This document shows positions 11,180-23,424 of a stretch of 64,000 nucleotides of DNA, in pieces. The notes under the pieces were generated by a model. That model was not told the DNA's origin and ran no database searches. It saw nothing but the letters and a program-made list of their open reading frames with translations. A program made the position numbers and the translations under genes. The first letter of the stretch is position 1. Every line of letters starts with the position of its first letter. This DNA comes from Floccularia luteovirens (lineage: Eukaryota > Basidiomycota > Agaricomycetes > Agaricales > Squamanitaceae), in NCBI GenBank assembly GCA_009739215.1, contig VSJF01000014.1, forward strand, positions 211,131 through 275,130. Direction: 5' to 3'.

Positions 11180-13099
11180 GTATGCTGCAGGATAGAAGGG
11201 ATCAAATTGAAATATGTCGTTGTATGAATCCGGTATTTATGACGGTGGGTTATGGACCGCATGCCGAAGTGTGGTTAGGAAATACATACAGAGTTGACAC
11301 TTACCGTCGACATCATAGCATAATGTGTTACGAGAGCGATGGACCTATCAAAACCGTTAAGTGGCAAACTAATCAATGTCCAACTTCTCCATTCTTTCTC
11401 CGCGGTATGTAAACGAAATTGGAAAGTTGAAAATGTAAGAATCAATATTTACATTGTATCCGAACATCATGTGCTCCATTTTGTAGCTCAAATGGAGCCT
11501 TATGCATCCCAATAAGTACCTTGCTTAAGGCTGTGTTGGATGGTAATTGCTTGTTTTACCTTTAAGTACCCATCAAACGATGATCTCCTGGGAATAGCAC
11601 CGGGTAGACCGATGTAGGCTTATATCCCTAAAGAATACGTCCCTCTAGACGAGGGTTTGTACATAACTTACTAAAAAAACACAAACTGCATCAAAATGGC
11701 TAGTGGAGGTGAAATGCGGGGGAGATAGAACTTACATACCGGAAGCATTTATAACAAGTAGACAGCGTGGAAGTGAAAGTTGAATTCCGAGGAAGCGGAT
11801 AATAACCCGCATAATAGTTGTGACTGCGCGAAAGGCGGCTACAGAAATCAGGAGGATGTGAACAATGGCCAACTCCAGTTCGTACACCCTAAAGATTGGA
11901 ATTTTCACTAGATGAACGCGCCAAAGGGACCTGCGGCTCCAGTACTAGACGCAAAATAGCTAGCTATATGATAGCAATGCAGGCTAGATGGCAGAATAAA
12001 CTGGGTGAGAACTATATACTGTACCCAATGAAGGCAAACATGTAGTTGAGAACTTTAGAATTGTCAGACTCCCATGTCAACCCTCCCAGGTCTAATGGGG
12101 ATCAATATGCGTTGAGTAAGCAAAGGCATGCTCTATAATGGGGAGGCATATTTTAGAATTGCTTTCGGAGCGGGTAATAGTTGCTTCTGAAGTCTGCAAA
12201 TAGTGAAGATGTCGGTCCAGCTTTGATTATCGCATGGGTCCGGTATTAATGAGAACACGATTTGGATCATGTGTTGAGTGTTGTAGCACTTATGTGTATA
12301 TCAGGAGATACACCGTTTGCTAGAAGTTGCCGGAGCATGCGATGTTTTCTCATGGCCAAGTTCTTGCGCTAAGAAGAGTAGTCTTGTGGCTCGAAGATAG
12401 ACTTTCTGTTGTTGGATATTAGGACTAAAAAGCTCGAATTTGAAAAGAAACAAATGGGCATTCACGCTGTGCGAATACCTTGATTCTGATAACATCATGG
12501 TGGTGTCATTTAGATGGTTTCCCTGGCAGGCATGGACTAACGTCATCATAGGCGTTAGAGCTGCTGAGTTGGTGGGGATGAGAACATATACAAATGTGGC
12601 CCTGTTTATTTAGTATGCAATTTATAGAATACATACTGGCAAGTCATGGAACATATACGTTTAAACGAGACAAGCATTCAAACCAGTGAGCAAATCCAGC
12701 GCTTTGTTTGGTAGATTCTAACATGACTTACGGAAAAGCAAGCGCAGTGGTTGGAAGCGGTTTATGAATCTCAATCGTCCGTGTATCGGCGAGCAACCAC
12801 AACCCAAGAGCAATGAATTTCCGGATGAGACGGTGTACGACAATGGCTTGGTGTATCATGTATCATGAATATTGGTTTCAACGTCCAGCACGGTGTTTTA
12901 CGTCATGAATGATAAATGTCGCCTTCAACGGCCTCCATGCCTTCCGAGATCCTCCGGGAGGCTGATCCACCCGCAAATATCTGAGGAGTACTTGAACCAA
13001 GTGCCCTGAGTCATGGTTTTGCAATCGAACAGTTCCTTCTCTTTTCTCTAGCATCGACTATAACTCCGGGTAATAACATACATGTTGTGTTCACAGACA
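11180..13099. other. Intergenic, partly duplicated from methyltransferase flank
   Basis: The segment 12180-12660 resembles 7330-7900 (upstream flank of the broken methyltransferase): shared text includes 'ttgcttctgaagtc', 'ccggagcat', 'aagaagag' and a 'gaataccttgat' block, and 12590-12620 repeats the 'acaaatgtggc' patch. No methyltransferase coding sequence follows it, so this is a solitary flank. The rest (11400-12100 and 12700-13099) shows no gene. Confidence 0.45.
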
Positions 13100-15470
13100 A
13101 TGAAACTCCCGAAAGCCTCAGAGCTCATAAGGCTTACACATTCTGCACGTAACTTCAGCGCATCAGCTTCACGTAGTAAACAGCGACTAGTTGTCCTTGG
13201 GTCTGGATGGGGAGGCTATAATGTTCTTCGTGGGATAGACAAGAAGAGATGGGGTTCGTGGTCACATTATAATCACATGAATGATGATTCTATTTCCTTA
13301 CAATTGTGTGTGCAGATGTCGTCGTTGTTTCTCCGAATACTTACTTCAACTTTACACCTCTCCTGGCTGGTTGTGCAGTTGGAACCTTGGAATTTAGGTG
13401 TGCTGTAGAGCCGGTATGTTTCTGAATCTTCTCATTTTTCTACGCACACAAGTCACTCATCGGGTCTTCTGTGGAAAACCGGCAGGTACGGCGTTATGCC
13501 CCACAAGTGGTACGTGCAGTATATGTTCTTTGCTATGCATAATAATTGATACTCGCTAAGACATACTATCAAGCATGGTGTGATGAAATTGGTATGTAAT
13601 CAGGTTCACCCTCGACTACCAAGCTCATTTATTTTCAATATACTTAATATAACAGATTTCACCCATAAGAGCCTGAAATGTGTCAGTACGACCCTTCTCA
13701 GGCTATGGTTAATGAATGTCCCTTAAAAACATGCTTGTGACGTGTAGATGCCTGCAACACGGTCCATCGAGGAATCGGCACCCAAAGCGTCGCCAATCGA
13801 ACCATTGGAAGGCAGAAAGACTGGAACGACCTTTACTTTGAGCTATGACAAACTTATCATTGCAGTTGGAGCCTATTCTCAAAGTATGGCTCTGCTACTT
13901 TACTTTACTCTGGATCAAGGCCTATACTAAATTATTTCCTCAGCTTTCAACATTCCAGGCGTCAAAGAAAATGCGTACTTCCTCAAAGATGTAAAAGACG
14001 CTCGGCGGATTCGTTCTCGGATTTTGGAATGTCAGTGCCATTCTTCACCCGATTGTTTTCTTTTTTTCGACGTTCTGTATTAGGTCTCGAGCAAGCTAAC
14101 CAACCAACCCTTTCTGATGTTGAACGCCGCAACCTGCTCCATTTTTGTATTGTTGGTAAGTGTTGGTGCTTTTATGCAGGCTGTTGTTTCATTTATATCC
14201 TCGTACAGGTGGTGGTCCCACTGGGGTCGAGTTTTCTGCAGAACTTTATGATTTACTACACACCGACATCCAGAAACACTATCCGACACTCGCAAAATTT
14301 GCCAAAATTTCATTATACGATGTCGCACCCAGTATTCTCGGAATGTTTGATAAGTCTCTAGTCAAGTATGTATACCCATGTCATAACCACTGTAAAGAAA
14401 TAATCGGACATCCTTTTAGATATACTGAGAAAACATTTGCTCGGGAGGGTATTAGTATATTGACTAGCCATCACGTCGAATGGGTTAAACCTGTGAGTGA
14501 CTTGTATGTGGGAGTGACATCCGAATGTTTATCATTTATCTAGCGCAAAATGCTCGTTAAGGAGCAAGGCGAAGGTGGCTCTTCTTTTGATGAGTATCAT
14601 GATTGTCGTGTTGATTCTTATTTTCGCAGTTCCTTTTGGTTTACTGGTGTGGAGTACCGGATTAGCTCCGAATCCTCTCATCACCTCCATAAAGGAGGTT
14701 GTCAAAGATGAAAAGACGTCCGGGTGTGTACATAACTTGGTATACATGTAGAAATTGCTTGACTCATATATCACCAAGCCTCCTTACAAATGACCATCTC
14801 AATGTTATTATGCAAGATGGGGAACCTAACCCGGACGTATGGGCCATCGGCGATGCAGCAAGAATAGATGATGCACCACTACCTGCTACAGCCCAAGGTA
14901 GATCAATTAAAACTATTTATTAGTTCTATACCTTTGACAGGAAATACCAACAGTGGCGAACCAGAAGGCAAAATACCTTGTCAAGAAGATGAACAAGATT
15001 GTGCAAGACCGCGAATCACCAGAGCCTTTTGCCTTTCACAACATAGGAAGTTTGGCCTACGTTGGGAACTGGTATGGCAATTCTACTTTTCGTTTTAACC
15101 TAGACCTATTAACTCGACTTTTAGGAAAGCAATATACGATAGACCTGGTGCAGAAAACGGATTCATGACTAAGGAGACTGGTCGTTTGGCTTGGCTGTTA
15201 TGGCGCTCTGCTTATTTCACAATGACATTAAGTTGGAGAAATAGGTGAGTGGTGCTGTCAGAACTACATGCTTTCTTTGAATAATCTTGTAAAACCAGGA
15301 TATTGGTTCCGACATACTGGTGCGTATCCACAAGTCACTCTTTGCATTCTAACATAACATCTGCTCTTGGTCAGGTTCTTGAACTGTGGGTTATATCTTG
15401 TAATTCCAATAACATTGTGTTGAACTTTTTTTTTTCAGGGATATTCGGACGGGATTTGACTCGTTTCTGA
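13100..15470 (+). CDS. NDE1: Alternative (type II) NADH:ubiquinone oxidoreductase, mitochondrial
   Basis: Rotenone-insensitive single-subunit enzyme that passes electrons from NADH to ubiquinone at the inner mitochondrial membrane. Eighteen exons join in frame to 467 residues: 13100-13253, 13316-13413, 13486-13509, 13561-13591, 13656-13681, 13748-13883, 13944-14030, 14084-14155, 14209-14365, 14420-14492, 14544-14574, 14630-14723, 14779-14897, 14954-15071, 15125-15244, 15299-15319, 15375-15385, 15439-15470. The N-terminus ([19 protein letters not shown]) is basic and Ser-rich like a mitochondrial presequence. FAD site: [13 protein letters not shown] site: [15 protein letters not shown]. Then [18 protein letters not shown] (second FAD contact), a LAYVGNW quinone-side stretch and a membrane-anchor C-terminus ending GRDLTRF. 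No EF-hand is seen. External versus internal orientation cannot be decided from sequence; an upstream in-frame ATG at 13082 is an alternative start. Confidence 0.92.
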
Positions 15471-15708
15471 GATGGATTACATGGATTACTACTATTATAC
15501 ACCCCTCTTCAAATAAAGTAAATATTCTTTCATTTTTCATAATTATGTTTATCAATGAAATGCCGTAAAAACGCGTTGAGACGCGATCACGTGGTTAAGA
15601 AAATGAAGAATGTGACAAAGTCACGTCGAGTAACTGTTGAAGCTGAAGCATCTAAACCTGTCCTCATCAATTATACTTAACCCGAATGCTTTAGCGTATT
15701 ATCACTAA

Positions 15709-18700
15709 ATGTCTACAACTACACAGATTCTCTTCAATTCACCGGCACTTCATTCCCTTAAACGCGAACAACTCGTCAAACTATGCAAAATTCATAATAT
15801 CAAGGCGTCGGGCAAGAACACAGAACTTATTCACAAACTCAAGCAACATGCGCAAACCCTGCCAAAGGACTCTCCTCTAAGCATTGCGGCACGCAGCGAG
15901 AATACACCGATTGAGGTGCATCAAATAGAGGGATGCGGTGACAAAATTGGAGTAGAGATAGGAGCAATAGGTAATGATGAAGCACTGGACGGCAATGCAC
16001 CCAGATATCAGATGCCACGCCCCAGTGACCAGTGGGAGGTTGTTATGGAGAGCATCGAAGAGCTTGAAGAGGGCTCCTCATCACAAGGAACTCTTTCTTC
16101 CTTGAGAACTTTAAACAACCCCAATAATGGGGTTGCTGGGGAGTTCGGAACTGGTGGTTCAAAATGTGAGTGATTGACCAGAGCCATTTGGTCCACAATG
16201 ATTTATTTCACGGTAGCGTCATCCATGACCTCGTCAATTAAGGCACTGGCAAATTCTCTCGGGCTCAAACGGAATGCCAGTAAACCAACTTTATCCTCAA
16301 TGTCATCTAAATCTCGTCTTATCCCTTCGCTACCGACACCTTCTGAAGTAACGACATCCGATGAGCTATCACGAAATTCCGTTCCCTACGCTGCACTTCC
16401 TGCTTCGACATCTTTACCACAAACCGATCATTTCACTTTCACTCCTTCACAGGACTCCATGGAGAAAATTGGAGAAAAAGAAGATCCCTTACCTGGACAT
16501 GCCCTTAGACCTGGTGTACCTGCACCCCAGAATGCACGATTAAGCCTCGGTTTAGGGCTAGGTGCACCATCGACTCCAACACGAAAACAACCGACAACTA
16601 CTATACGACTAATCTCGAGCAACTTGTCAAGTACGTCATTGAGCAACATCAAGGAGCCAGGAACTCCTCAGCTAAAACCTTTTGAAACAACATTTGACCT
16701 TGTCTTAGGGAGCCCCGCTCCCTCTAATCCTACAGCTATCAATTTTGGATCTCTAAATGTCTGGCCACCCCCCGATGGGAGTGACGATCACATGAAGATA
16801 TACCCCACCTTAACGGTTGAAGATCTTCCTCCAGCTCTTATCCTAAGCCCAGCAAATCCTCCTGGTGGCTCTGCTACTCCATCTCGTGACAAACCAAACT
16901 TAAAATCTCCCGATTCACCTCCTAAATCCAGCGGTCAACTCGGTCCACCGGTTGAACCTTTCGTTTTCGGATCCCCCTTACCACAACACCGCGTTAGCAA
17001 TGCGCAATTCCGTAGTGCAGCTGCAAGTGTTCTAGAAGAAATGAACAAGCGCCTCCAGGCGGAAGGTGTCGAGGGACTTGGGACAGATATAATTCAGAAT
17101 CTCCATCCTGGGGCACATTCCAAAGAAGAGCTTGAGGCTCCACGTGAAATGAAGCCACTCCCTAGTACCCGACGCGGCGAAATTAAAGAAAAGTTTGAGA
17201 AGATGCACGAACTTGAATTTGAAAAAATGGAAGGTATTGACGGCTTGGTAAAGAGAAGGGCTGTCAAGGGTGATGGGGGCGCAAATCTTGTTATCGGAAA
17301 GAAGAGGAAGTCTAGTGCTCTTGGATCGGAGCGTGATGCTATCCGTAGGGTACCTGGTGCTGTCTCTGGAAGAGCGAGTGGAACAAGAGTCATAAGCAAT
17401 GGTAGGAGAGCCCGGGCCTTGCCTGGAGCTTTTGGCGAGGACGACGGCGAAGAGAGTGGTGATGATAACGAAGATGAAGGACGGAGAGGGAAGAGAATAA
17501 GAGTCGTTTCACAATCAACAGATGTGGCTGAAGAAGCGCAGGAAGCGGTGAAGGTGAAAGAAAACGAAGAAGAAGAGGAAGAAAAGAGGCGGAAAGAGAA
17601 AGAGAGAGAGATGATTCGTAAGAGGCTTGAGAAAAATAAGATCAAGCGAAGGAGTAGTGCCGCTGCCGGAGGCATGCAAGGTAGACGCAGTGGCCGAATC
17701 AGTAATGGTGGCGCAAATGGTAAGTTTTGATCATCTTTCACGATTTTACCACTAAAATGTTGCTCCTATCAGTCAAGGTGCAGAAACCGTCAAGATTTGG
17801 ATTTTTATCTTCAGCGAAATCTATAGTACAAAACGTTTGGAATAGAGGAAAGGCGGCAACCGCTACAACCAACATTCCTAAACCAAACGTTCCGGTGCCT
17901 GAAAAGAAAACACCTTTTGCACCACCAAACAAAGCTTTTCCAGCCCCTGCTCACACTACTGCTGAAGTGGCTAATAGTGGTCACGCGCCCTCTGTCCCAG
18001 CCAACAAGACCACTGCCGCTGCTGCAAGTAACACTGGATCATCCTCTTCTCGCTCAAGGTTGCCTCTCCCACCATTTGCACCTGGAAGACGTATCATGGG
18101 TACAGACTCAAAGAGCAGCAGAAATAGCTCTCTTACTGGATACTCACGAAATAGCTCAATGTCAGGGCCGTCGCGTAACAGCTCTGTTGCTGGAACAGAG
18201 AAATCACGTACAAGCTCTTCGGGAGTTTCTTCAATCGGGACGCGTTTGTCTTCGGGTAAGGTGTCTACCTCATCTGGGAACGTGAGTAGTTTGGGATCGA
18301 AGAAACTGCTTTCCACTGCTGGATCGCGTACGTCTGCCACTGGGTCGTCCTCGCGGCTTTCTGCTGTTCCCTCGCGACTGCTTGCTCCTACTGCGAGTTC
18401 ACTTGCGAAGACCAATAGATCATCGACATCCTTAGCTGGGCTGAGGGCGGCTCACGAAAGGCAAGGAGCCGCAGTCACGACGAATACAGCGGATACCTCG
18501 ATGAAGGTCGACATATTGAGTCCCCTTACCAACACTGCTAACGCGAAGAGTCCCAGCCCCAACCCTTTCTCCCCCAGACCGATGGGTATATTCAATAAAC
18601 CATTGGATATGCCTTCTGGGATACCCACTCCGATAAAGAAACCAGCGACAGAGCTTACCAGGCAGAAAAGTGTTCCTGGAAGGAAACCCCGCATCTCTCG

Positions 18701-18995
18701 TTCCAAGGTTATAGCCAAGCTTGCTTCTCAGCGTGCCGCTGCTGTAACATCATCACAAGTAGCTGGGCCCAGTAGTACTGCCACCCCCCGAGCTTCACAT
18801 GGTGGACGTACAAGGTCTAGCCTAGGCGCAAAAGCACATCGTTCAAGTGTTGGTGCTAATAAGAGGTCAAGTGGTGGTGGGGATGTAGTGATGAGTGCGA
18901 AGAAACGCGCGAGGCAAAGTGAATATGCACGTAGGCGTAGTCGTGTTGAGGCTGTAACGCTTGGAGGGGGAAAGATGGAGGTTGATAGCAAGTGA
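15709..18995 (+). CDS. NuSAP-like spindle/nuclear protein with N-terminal SAP domain
   Basis: Three exons, 15709-16165, 16217-17719 and 17773-18995, give 1060 residues in one frame. Residues about 14-50 form a SAP-type helix-turn-helix (LHSLKREQLVKLCKIHNIKA, then a GKNTELIHKLKQH helix). The middle is disordered and Ser/Pro-rich. Around residue 490 lies KMHELEFEKMEGIDGLVKRR, which resembles the KLHEAHFKKMESID motif of animal nucleolar and spindle-associated protein NuSAP. After an acidic patch and a Glu/Lys/Arg coiled coil comes RFGFLSSAKSIVQNVW at the start of exon 3, and then a very basic Ser/Arg tail. NuSAP binds and bundles microtubules near mitotic chromatin. SAP, this motif and a basic tail in the same order support the analogy, but the identity of so disordered a protein is tentative; another SAP-domain chromatin protein is possible. 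Confidence 0.65.
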
Positions 18996-20424
18996 TAGAC
19001 CTTATGTTGCACACGAGAAGCGGGGATATGGTCTGGCACCTTTTTTTCATTATCATCTTGCTTCTGTATTCTAGGGTTTGTGCTTCTACCTAAAGCACAC
19101 TCCGGGTCCTTGATTTTTTTTTTGAATCCTCGCTCTCGTTTTCTTGTTTATTTAGCTGACTGTAAGTACTACCTTTGCGTCGCTACCTTTCGTTGATATC
19201 CGTTCATTTTGTTTTGTTTTGTTTCTTTTCCTATTTTTCCTATTTTTCCTTTCTTTCTGTCTTTCTTGAAGAATATTACACGATATCGATTTATCTGTAT
19301 TTATATACCTGTACCGCTTTCGAAACAAATTTCAAAATTAATGACTTTGCGTTGGACTTGACTGTTATGAAAATATTATTGGAAGACTCGCGGGAAGAAC
19401 ACGCTGTCACGTGGGAGATTACGGTGTACACACCTGATCAGGACAATGGGTTTCGGAGAATCAAAAAGAAGGAAAACATTTTGGATTTCGCATTGTCCCT
19501 CTTGAATGGGATACATATGGTGATCAATCTTAGAATTATAAATGAGAAGGGAATTGAAGTGACGGCAATCTTTAAAATCCAACTCACCCCCACCTCCCCC
19601 AAGTTCAAAATTCCAATAACTCCTATTCACTTTGTGGTGACTTTTGATTTACAAGAATGGTCGCGCTCGTTGCGGCTGCATTCAATTTCACCAGGAAGTT
19701 TTAAAAGAAACTTTTAATATCTTGAAGGCATGAAAAATACGGAACCAAACGAACTGGAACTTGGATAACACTGCCGCTGTCTTGTGCGCACACATCGCGA
19801 TCAAATAAAATGGACAGATAACTGATTCCAAGACCTGTGAGCTTTTAATTCACAAGAGATATGTACAAAAAGCAAGCACCGCGCGCGAAAAGAAAAGGAG
19901 GTTCCAACAGCAACTTCTCTCCTACATTTGACTTGGCATCAATCATATCTATTCGTGTCTGATAAATCAAGAGGGTCCCATTTTTCTGGCGTCAAGTTAT
20001 CTCCAGTTACCACAGCCTGCTAGCTGAAGAAATGTGACCCCATTACAGGAATATCTGGTTAACATTAACCACGTGAAGCTGTATCTTGGTTATCCTCTGA
20101 ACAAAACAAAAGCCCTCAACCAATCAAATTTGATCAAACGACACTTTGTTTCTCGGACTTTCCCATGGCTATAAAAAAACTACACGCAGGATTGGTTTTG
20201 AAAATTACCACTTTTGGTATTTGTTTGAGTATGTGGGTCCATGCCTGACACCTAACACTTTCCTTTATGGGTAATTTTTTTCGTTGGATTGGCTTCCACT
20301 CATAATTTTAGGTTGCTGTTATAAGAGCAATCAACCAGTTCAATTCTCTCCCCTCCTAAGCAGCGCAAGTTCGTCAAGCTACCTCCATCCCACTCCGCGA
20401 CTTTTTTTCTAGGCGAAATTCATA
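18996..20424. other. Intergenic, no defended gene
   Basis: A 180-codon open frame at 19175-19717 (+) begins in a pyrimidine-rich tract coding repetitive Phe/Tyr/Ser/Leu and looks like a chance frame. The last 350 bases before 20425 (with 'ctataaaaaa' at about 20170 and CT-rich text before the ATG) probably hold the promoter and leader of the Clp1-like gene. Confidence 0.45.
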
Positions 20425-21564
20425 ATGGTTCTCCAGAGTAATTATGCAAAACGAGCAAATTCGGAGAACACGCCGCCATCGCTCTCCATGACGAGACGTT
20501 TTAAGCAACCTCCCACACAACCGCGTAGTAGTATCCAAGATGCCGCCCGAAGGCGAAGGGGACGTACAAATGGCTCTCGGCCCATTAAATATATTGTCGA
20601 ACAAGCAAAACGAAGAACAGCGAGCAAAACGCCTCCAACACCCCTAAGATTCACGGTTGATACCACTCCCACGACTTCACAGGACGTTGATATGCAGTCT
20701 GCTGAAACTTCGAATACCACTGCTGATGCAAAGAAATCTATCCCTGTTTTGCTCCCACGAGAACTTCTCAGACCAGATTATTGTGAAGTGTCCAGGGATG
20801 CAATTAAAGCTGTGGATCCTGCTTTGGCTGATACCAACCTCGAATATATTCGAGATCATATGGAAGACCTTGGCCCTGGGTATGTTGATTTAAAACAATC
20901 TACTGCCCCTGCCATTTCTAACAAAATTATCAGGATGCTTCGAGTGCTCAGCACTGTTAAAGCGAGTCCCGCTAAAGATGTTCTACCCAAAGAACTCTCT
21001 ATAATCGTTCACGATACATCATCAATTCTCCCCACTCATATGTTTGCTGTTTACGGTTCACAAAGTAAAGCAAACCCTCCTCGCCCAAGGAAGGTCACAC
21101 TATACCCAATTCATAGCCTTGTCTTTGCCGCACACTGCTCGCGGCTACCACCATTTCCTGCTAGTACCCCACCTCAAATTCAACAACTGGTACCACAACA
21201 CTTAACAGTTCCCGTTCGACCCCTATGTCTACCTTCCCCACAAAGCTACCCACATCTTGCATCATTTCTATATACAAAACGTGCCGACATCCTCCTCAAT
21301 TCCCTTCTACCCTGTCCCCCAACATCAAAACTTGAAAACGAAGACTCGCAGCTTGTTTCTTTTGCAACAAGGCTTGCTGGGACATATACCTTGCAAATTC
21401 TGCTTCAACACGTGCTTCTTGTCCATGGCTTATGGCAGAATGTTTGCGCGTTGGGCGTGTTTGATGACGATCTATGGGATACGATGGATTTGGCATGGAA
21501 AATCCTGTTGACTGCATTGGCATATGGGACCGGTAATCCTCAGATGATGGCATCACAACCTTGA
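20425..21564 (+). CDS. Clp1-like (clampless-type) developmental protein
   Basis: Intronless frame of 379 residues from ATG. The N-terminal 100 residues are basic and disordered (AARRRRGRTNG); the rest is globular. Features I associate with the basidiomycete Clp1 family are LPTHMFAVYG, a YPIHSLVFAAHCSRLP stretch, HLTVPVRPLCLPSP, the FLYTKRADILLNSLLP segment and the C-terminal LLVHGLWQNVCALGVFDDDL followed by a Trp-containing helix. Clp1 of Coprinopsis is about this length and is needed for clamp-connection formation downstream of the A mating-type genes; in smut fungi it controls proliferation after plasmogamy. No catalytic motif is visible. A shorter relative is at 35968-36659 and a scrap at 26988-27078. 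The assignment rests on remembered family features, not alignment. Confidence 0.65.
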   Translation: MVLQSNYAKRANSENTPPSLSMTRRFKQPPTQPRSSIQDAARRRRGRTNGSRPIKYIVEQAKRRTASKTPPTPLRFTVDTTPTTSQDVDMQSAETSNTTADAKKSIPVLLPRELLRPDYCEVSRDAIKAVDPALADTNLEYIRDHMEDLGPGYVDLKQSTAPAISNKIIRMLRVLSTVKASPAKDVLPKELSIIVHDTSSILPTHMFAVYGSQSKANPPRPRKVTLYPIHSLVFAAHCSRLPPFPASTPPQIQQLVPQHLTVPVRPLCLPSPQSYPHLASFLYTKRADILLNSLLPCPPTSKLENEDSQLVSFATRLAGTYTLQILLQHVLLVHGLWQNVCALGVFDDDLWDTMDLAWKILLTALAYGTGNPQMMASQP

Positions 21565-21811
21565 CCATGATTTCGCCCTTTCCTGTATACACAAGGTATC
21601 TATAGCACTAATAATTATGTAACACTATGATGAAACATGCACTCGCGTCGAGTATAGCACCTCTTAAATTATTCTTACATATGAAAAAAGAAATGTACAT
21701 TAAGCTGATAGAGTACATGCATACAGGCAACTTTTTGAATATCTTGCCCGTAGCTATAAAGGAATTTACAATTTGACTGTTGAAGTTGAACAATCATACA
21801 GTCCGTTTTTT

Positions 21812-23424
21812 TTAATAGGCCGCTTCCAAATCCTTTACCCAGCTAGCTATTCCATCCCAGACATCATGCATCACTTTACGATCCCACCAAAACTCGTTCA
21901 TAATCAAAATATCATGACACGCATCCGGGACCCATTTCATGGTCACGTCTACACCATCACTTCCCATCGCACCCAACAAACTACGTACTTCTCGCACCAA
22001 CCTCTCAGCATCACCACACACAATCATTGATTTTGGAAACCCAGAAAATAAGTGAGGGAAGCGGGACGTGCGGTGATATGGGCTGTCTTCTTCATTCGCC
22101 ATAGATATATGCGACGAAAGTGTCTCAGGTACGCGGGACATGCGAAGTGAAGTAGGAAGTTTAAGCAACGCGTGTTTGCGGAAGTTTCTCTCGTGTTCTT
22201 GGTCCGGGTCTTGTTTGACGTCATGTCCCCAACGTTTGAGTACTACTGGAGAGCACGGTGACACATATTCTGAATGTACGACTTGCATGAGACGCTTCTC
22301 TTCATCCGGATTACTTGGTCCCTGGGATTGGAAACCAAGAAACGTGCGCTGTAAAAGTGCACGAGGTTCAGGGGTATCGACGAGGTAATCACTGTAGCGA
22401 TTAGGGCGAGGTATGTAAGACGAAAGAGTTTCTGGAAGAGCGTGTGAGGTATCACAGGATGGCTTTACAAATAAATCAGAATCCGTGATACGTAAGGGGA
22501 AAAATTTCCTTACAGATAGAAGGAGAAGTCCATCTGGTAGAGGTAATTTACCCTCATCTCGTAACCAGCGAGCCAGGGAAAGTACAAGATTACCACCAGA
22601 ACTATCACCAATCAGAATGATCTTGAATCTCTTGTTATGTACGCTATAGTTTTTGACTACATGTGCATATGCTGCTGCAGCGTCTTGTACGACTGCAGGG
22701 AAAGGTGCTACTTGTAGCAACCGGTATTCAACAGAATATACTTCATGTAGAATTTTTCTCTGATGTGTATGCAGACATGGATCAGCGAAGGATATAAGAT
22801 ATCGTAGATCCTTACTTTGACTAGGTTCTTGGGTATCCTGGAGGGACCGGATTTCTCGTGTGCTGACATATGACAGTATCCACCACCATGCATGTATATC
22901 CCGACGAGTGGTACTGAATCAGCAGTACCACTCTCCAAATCTATACCAGAATCTGGTATCGTCAGACGTGTTGTTTCATCGTCAACACTTCTCCCTGTGG
23001 CTCGTTGTATACTGGGTGGTACTTCTTTGGGCCAAACATAACACCCAACCTTGGTAAACGGTACACCGTCGCAGACAATACCAGTTCGCAGTTCATCAGG
23101 CAGAGGATCAACCCACTCGAAGCGTGTCTCTTTAAGAGAACCTTCTGGTGGAGCCGTAGTTGGATCACGTGTGCCAAAAGTTACGCCTGCAACTTCAGTA
23201 ACCTTGTAGATTCTGCGGGTAAATTTGACGTTGACTATTTGCCTGATATTCCAGGATGCGCGTGGTCGGAAACGCCGTGGGAGGAAACCATAAAACAATG
23301 CCCAGCACGGAACGAGTAGGAGGGTGGTGAAGAGTCGCCAGTAGACATATAATGACTTCCAAGGTTCTTTTGCGTATGGTAGGTGAGCATAATGTGGGTA
23401 TGGGGGGTTATTGTCATATAACAT
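21812..23424 (-). CDS. Membrane-anchored alpha/beta hydrolase, hormone-sensitive lipase type
   Basis: Exon 1 is 23424-22816, an intron (GTAAGG to CAG) is removed, and exon 2 resumes at 22759. A further intron of about 51 bases near 22463-22514 is in frame and can be read through, but splicing it joins LLLLS to PSCDTSH, which matches the usual LLLSPWCD of the family, so I think it is removed (about 501 residues spliced, 518 unspliced). Residues about 25-50 form one transmembrane segment (RLFTTLLLVPCWALFYGFLP). The oxyanion-hole motif is HGGGY, the nucleophile elbow is GDSSGG, the acid is in CGDAERLV and the base in DACHDIL. The family hydrolyses short-chain esters or lipids; the substrate cannot be predicted. 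Divergent from VPS25 with about 410 bases between starts. Confidence 0.88.

Noticed and set aside
17094..17741. 215-codon minus-strand frame opposite the NuSAP-like gene
   Set aside because: Antisense shadow of a low-complexity Glu/Lys/Arg-rich coding region; composed of Ser/Phe/Leu runs.
19175..19717. 180-codon plus-strand open frame downstream of the NuSAP-like gene
   Set aside because: It starts in a pyrimidine-rich tract giving repetitive Phe/Tyr/Ser/Leu, has no recognisable domain and lies where a 3' UTR is expected.
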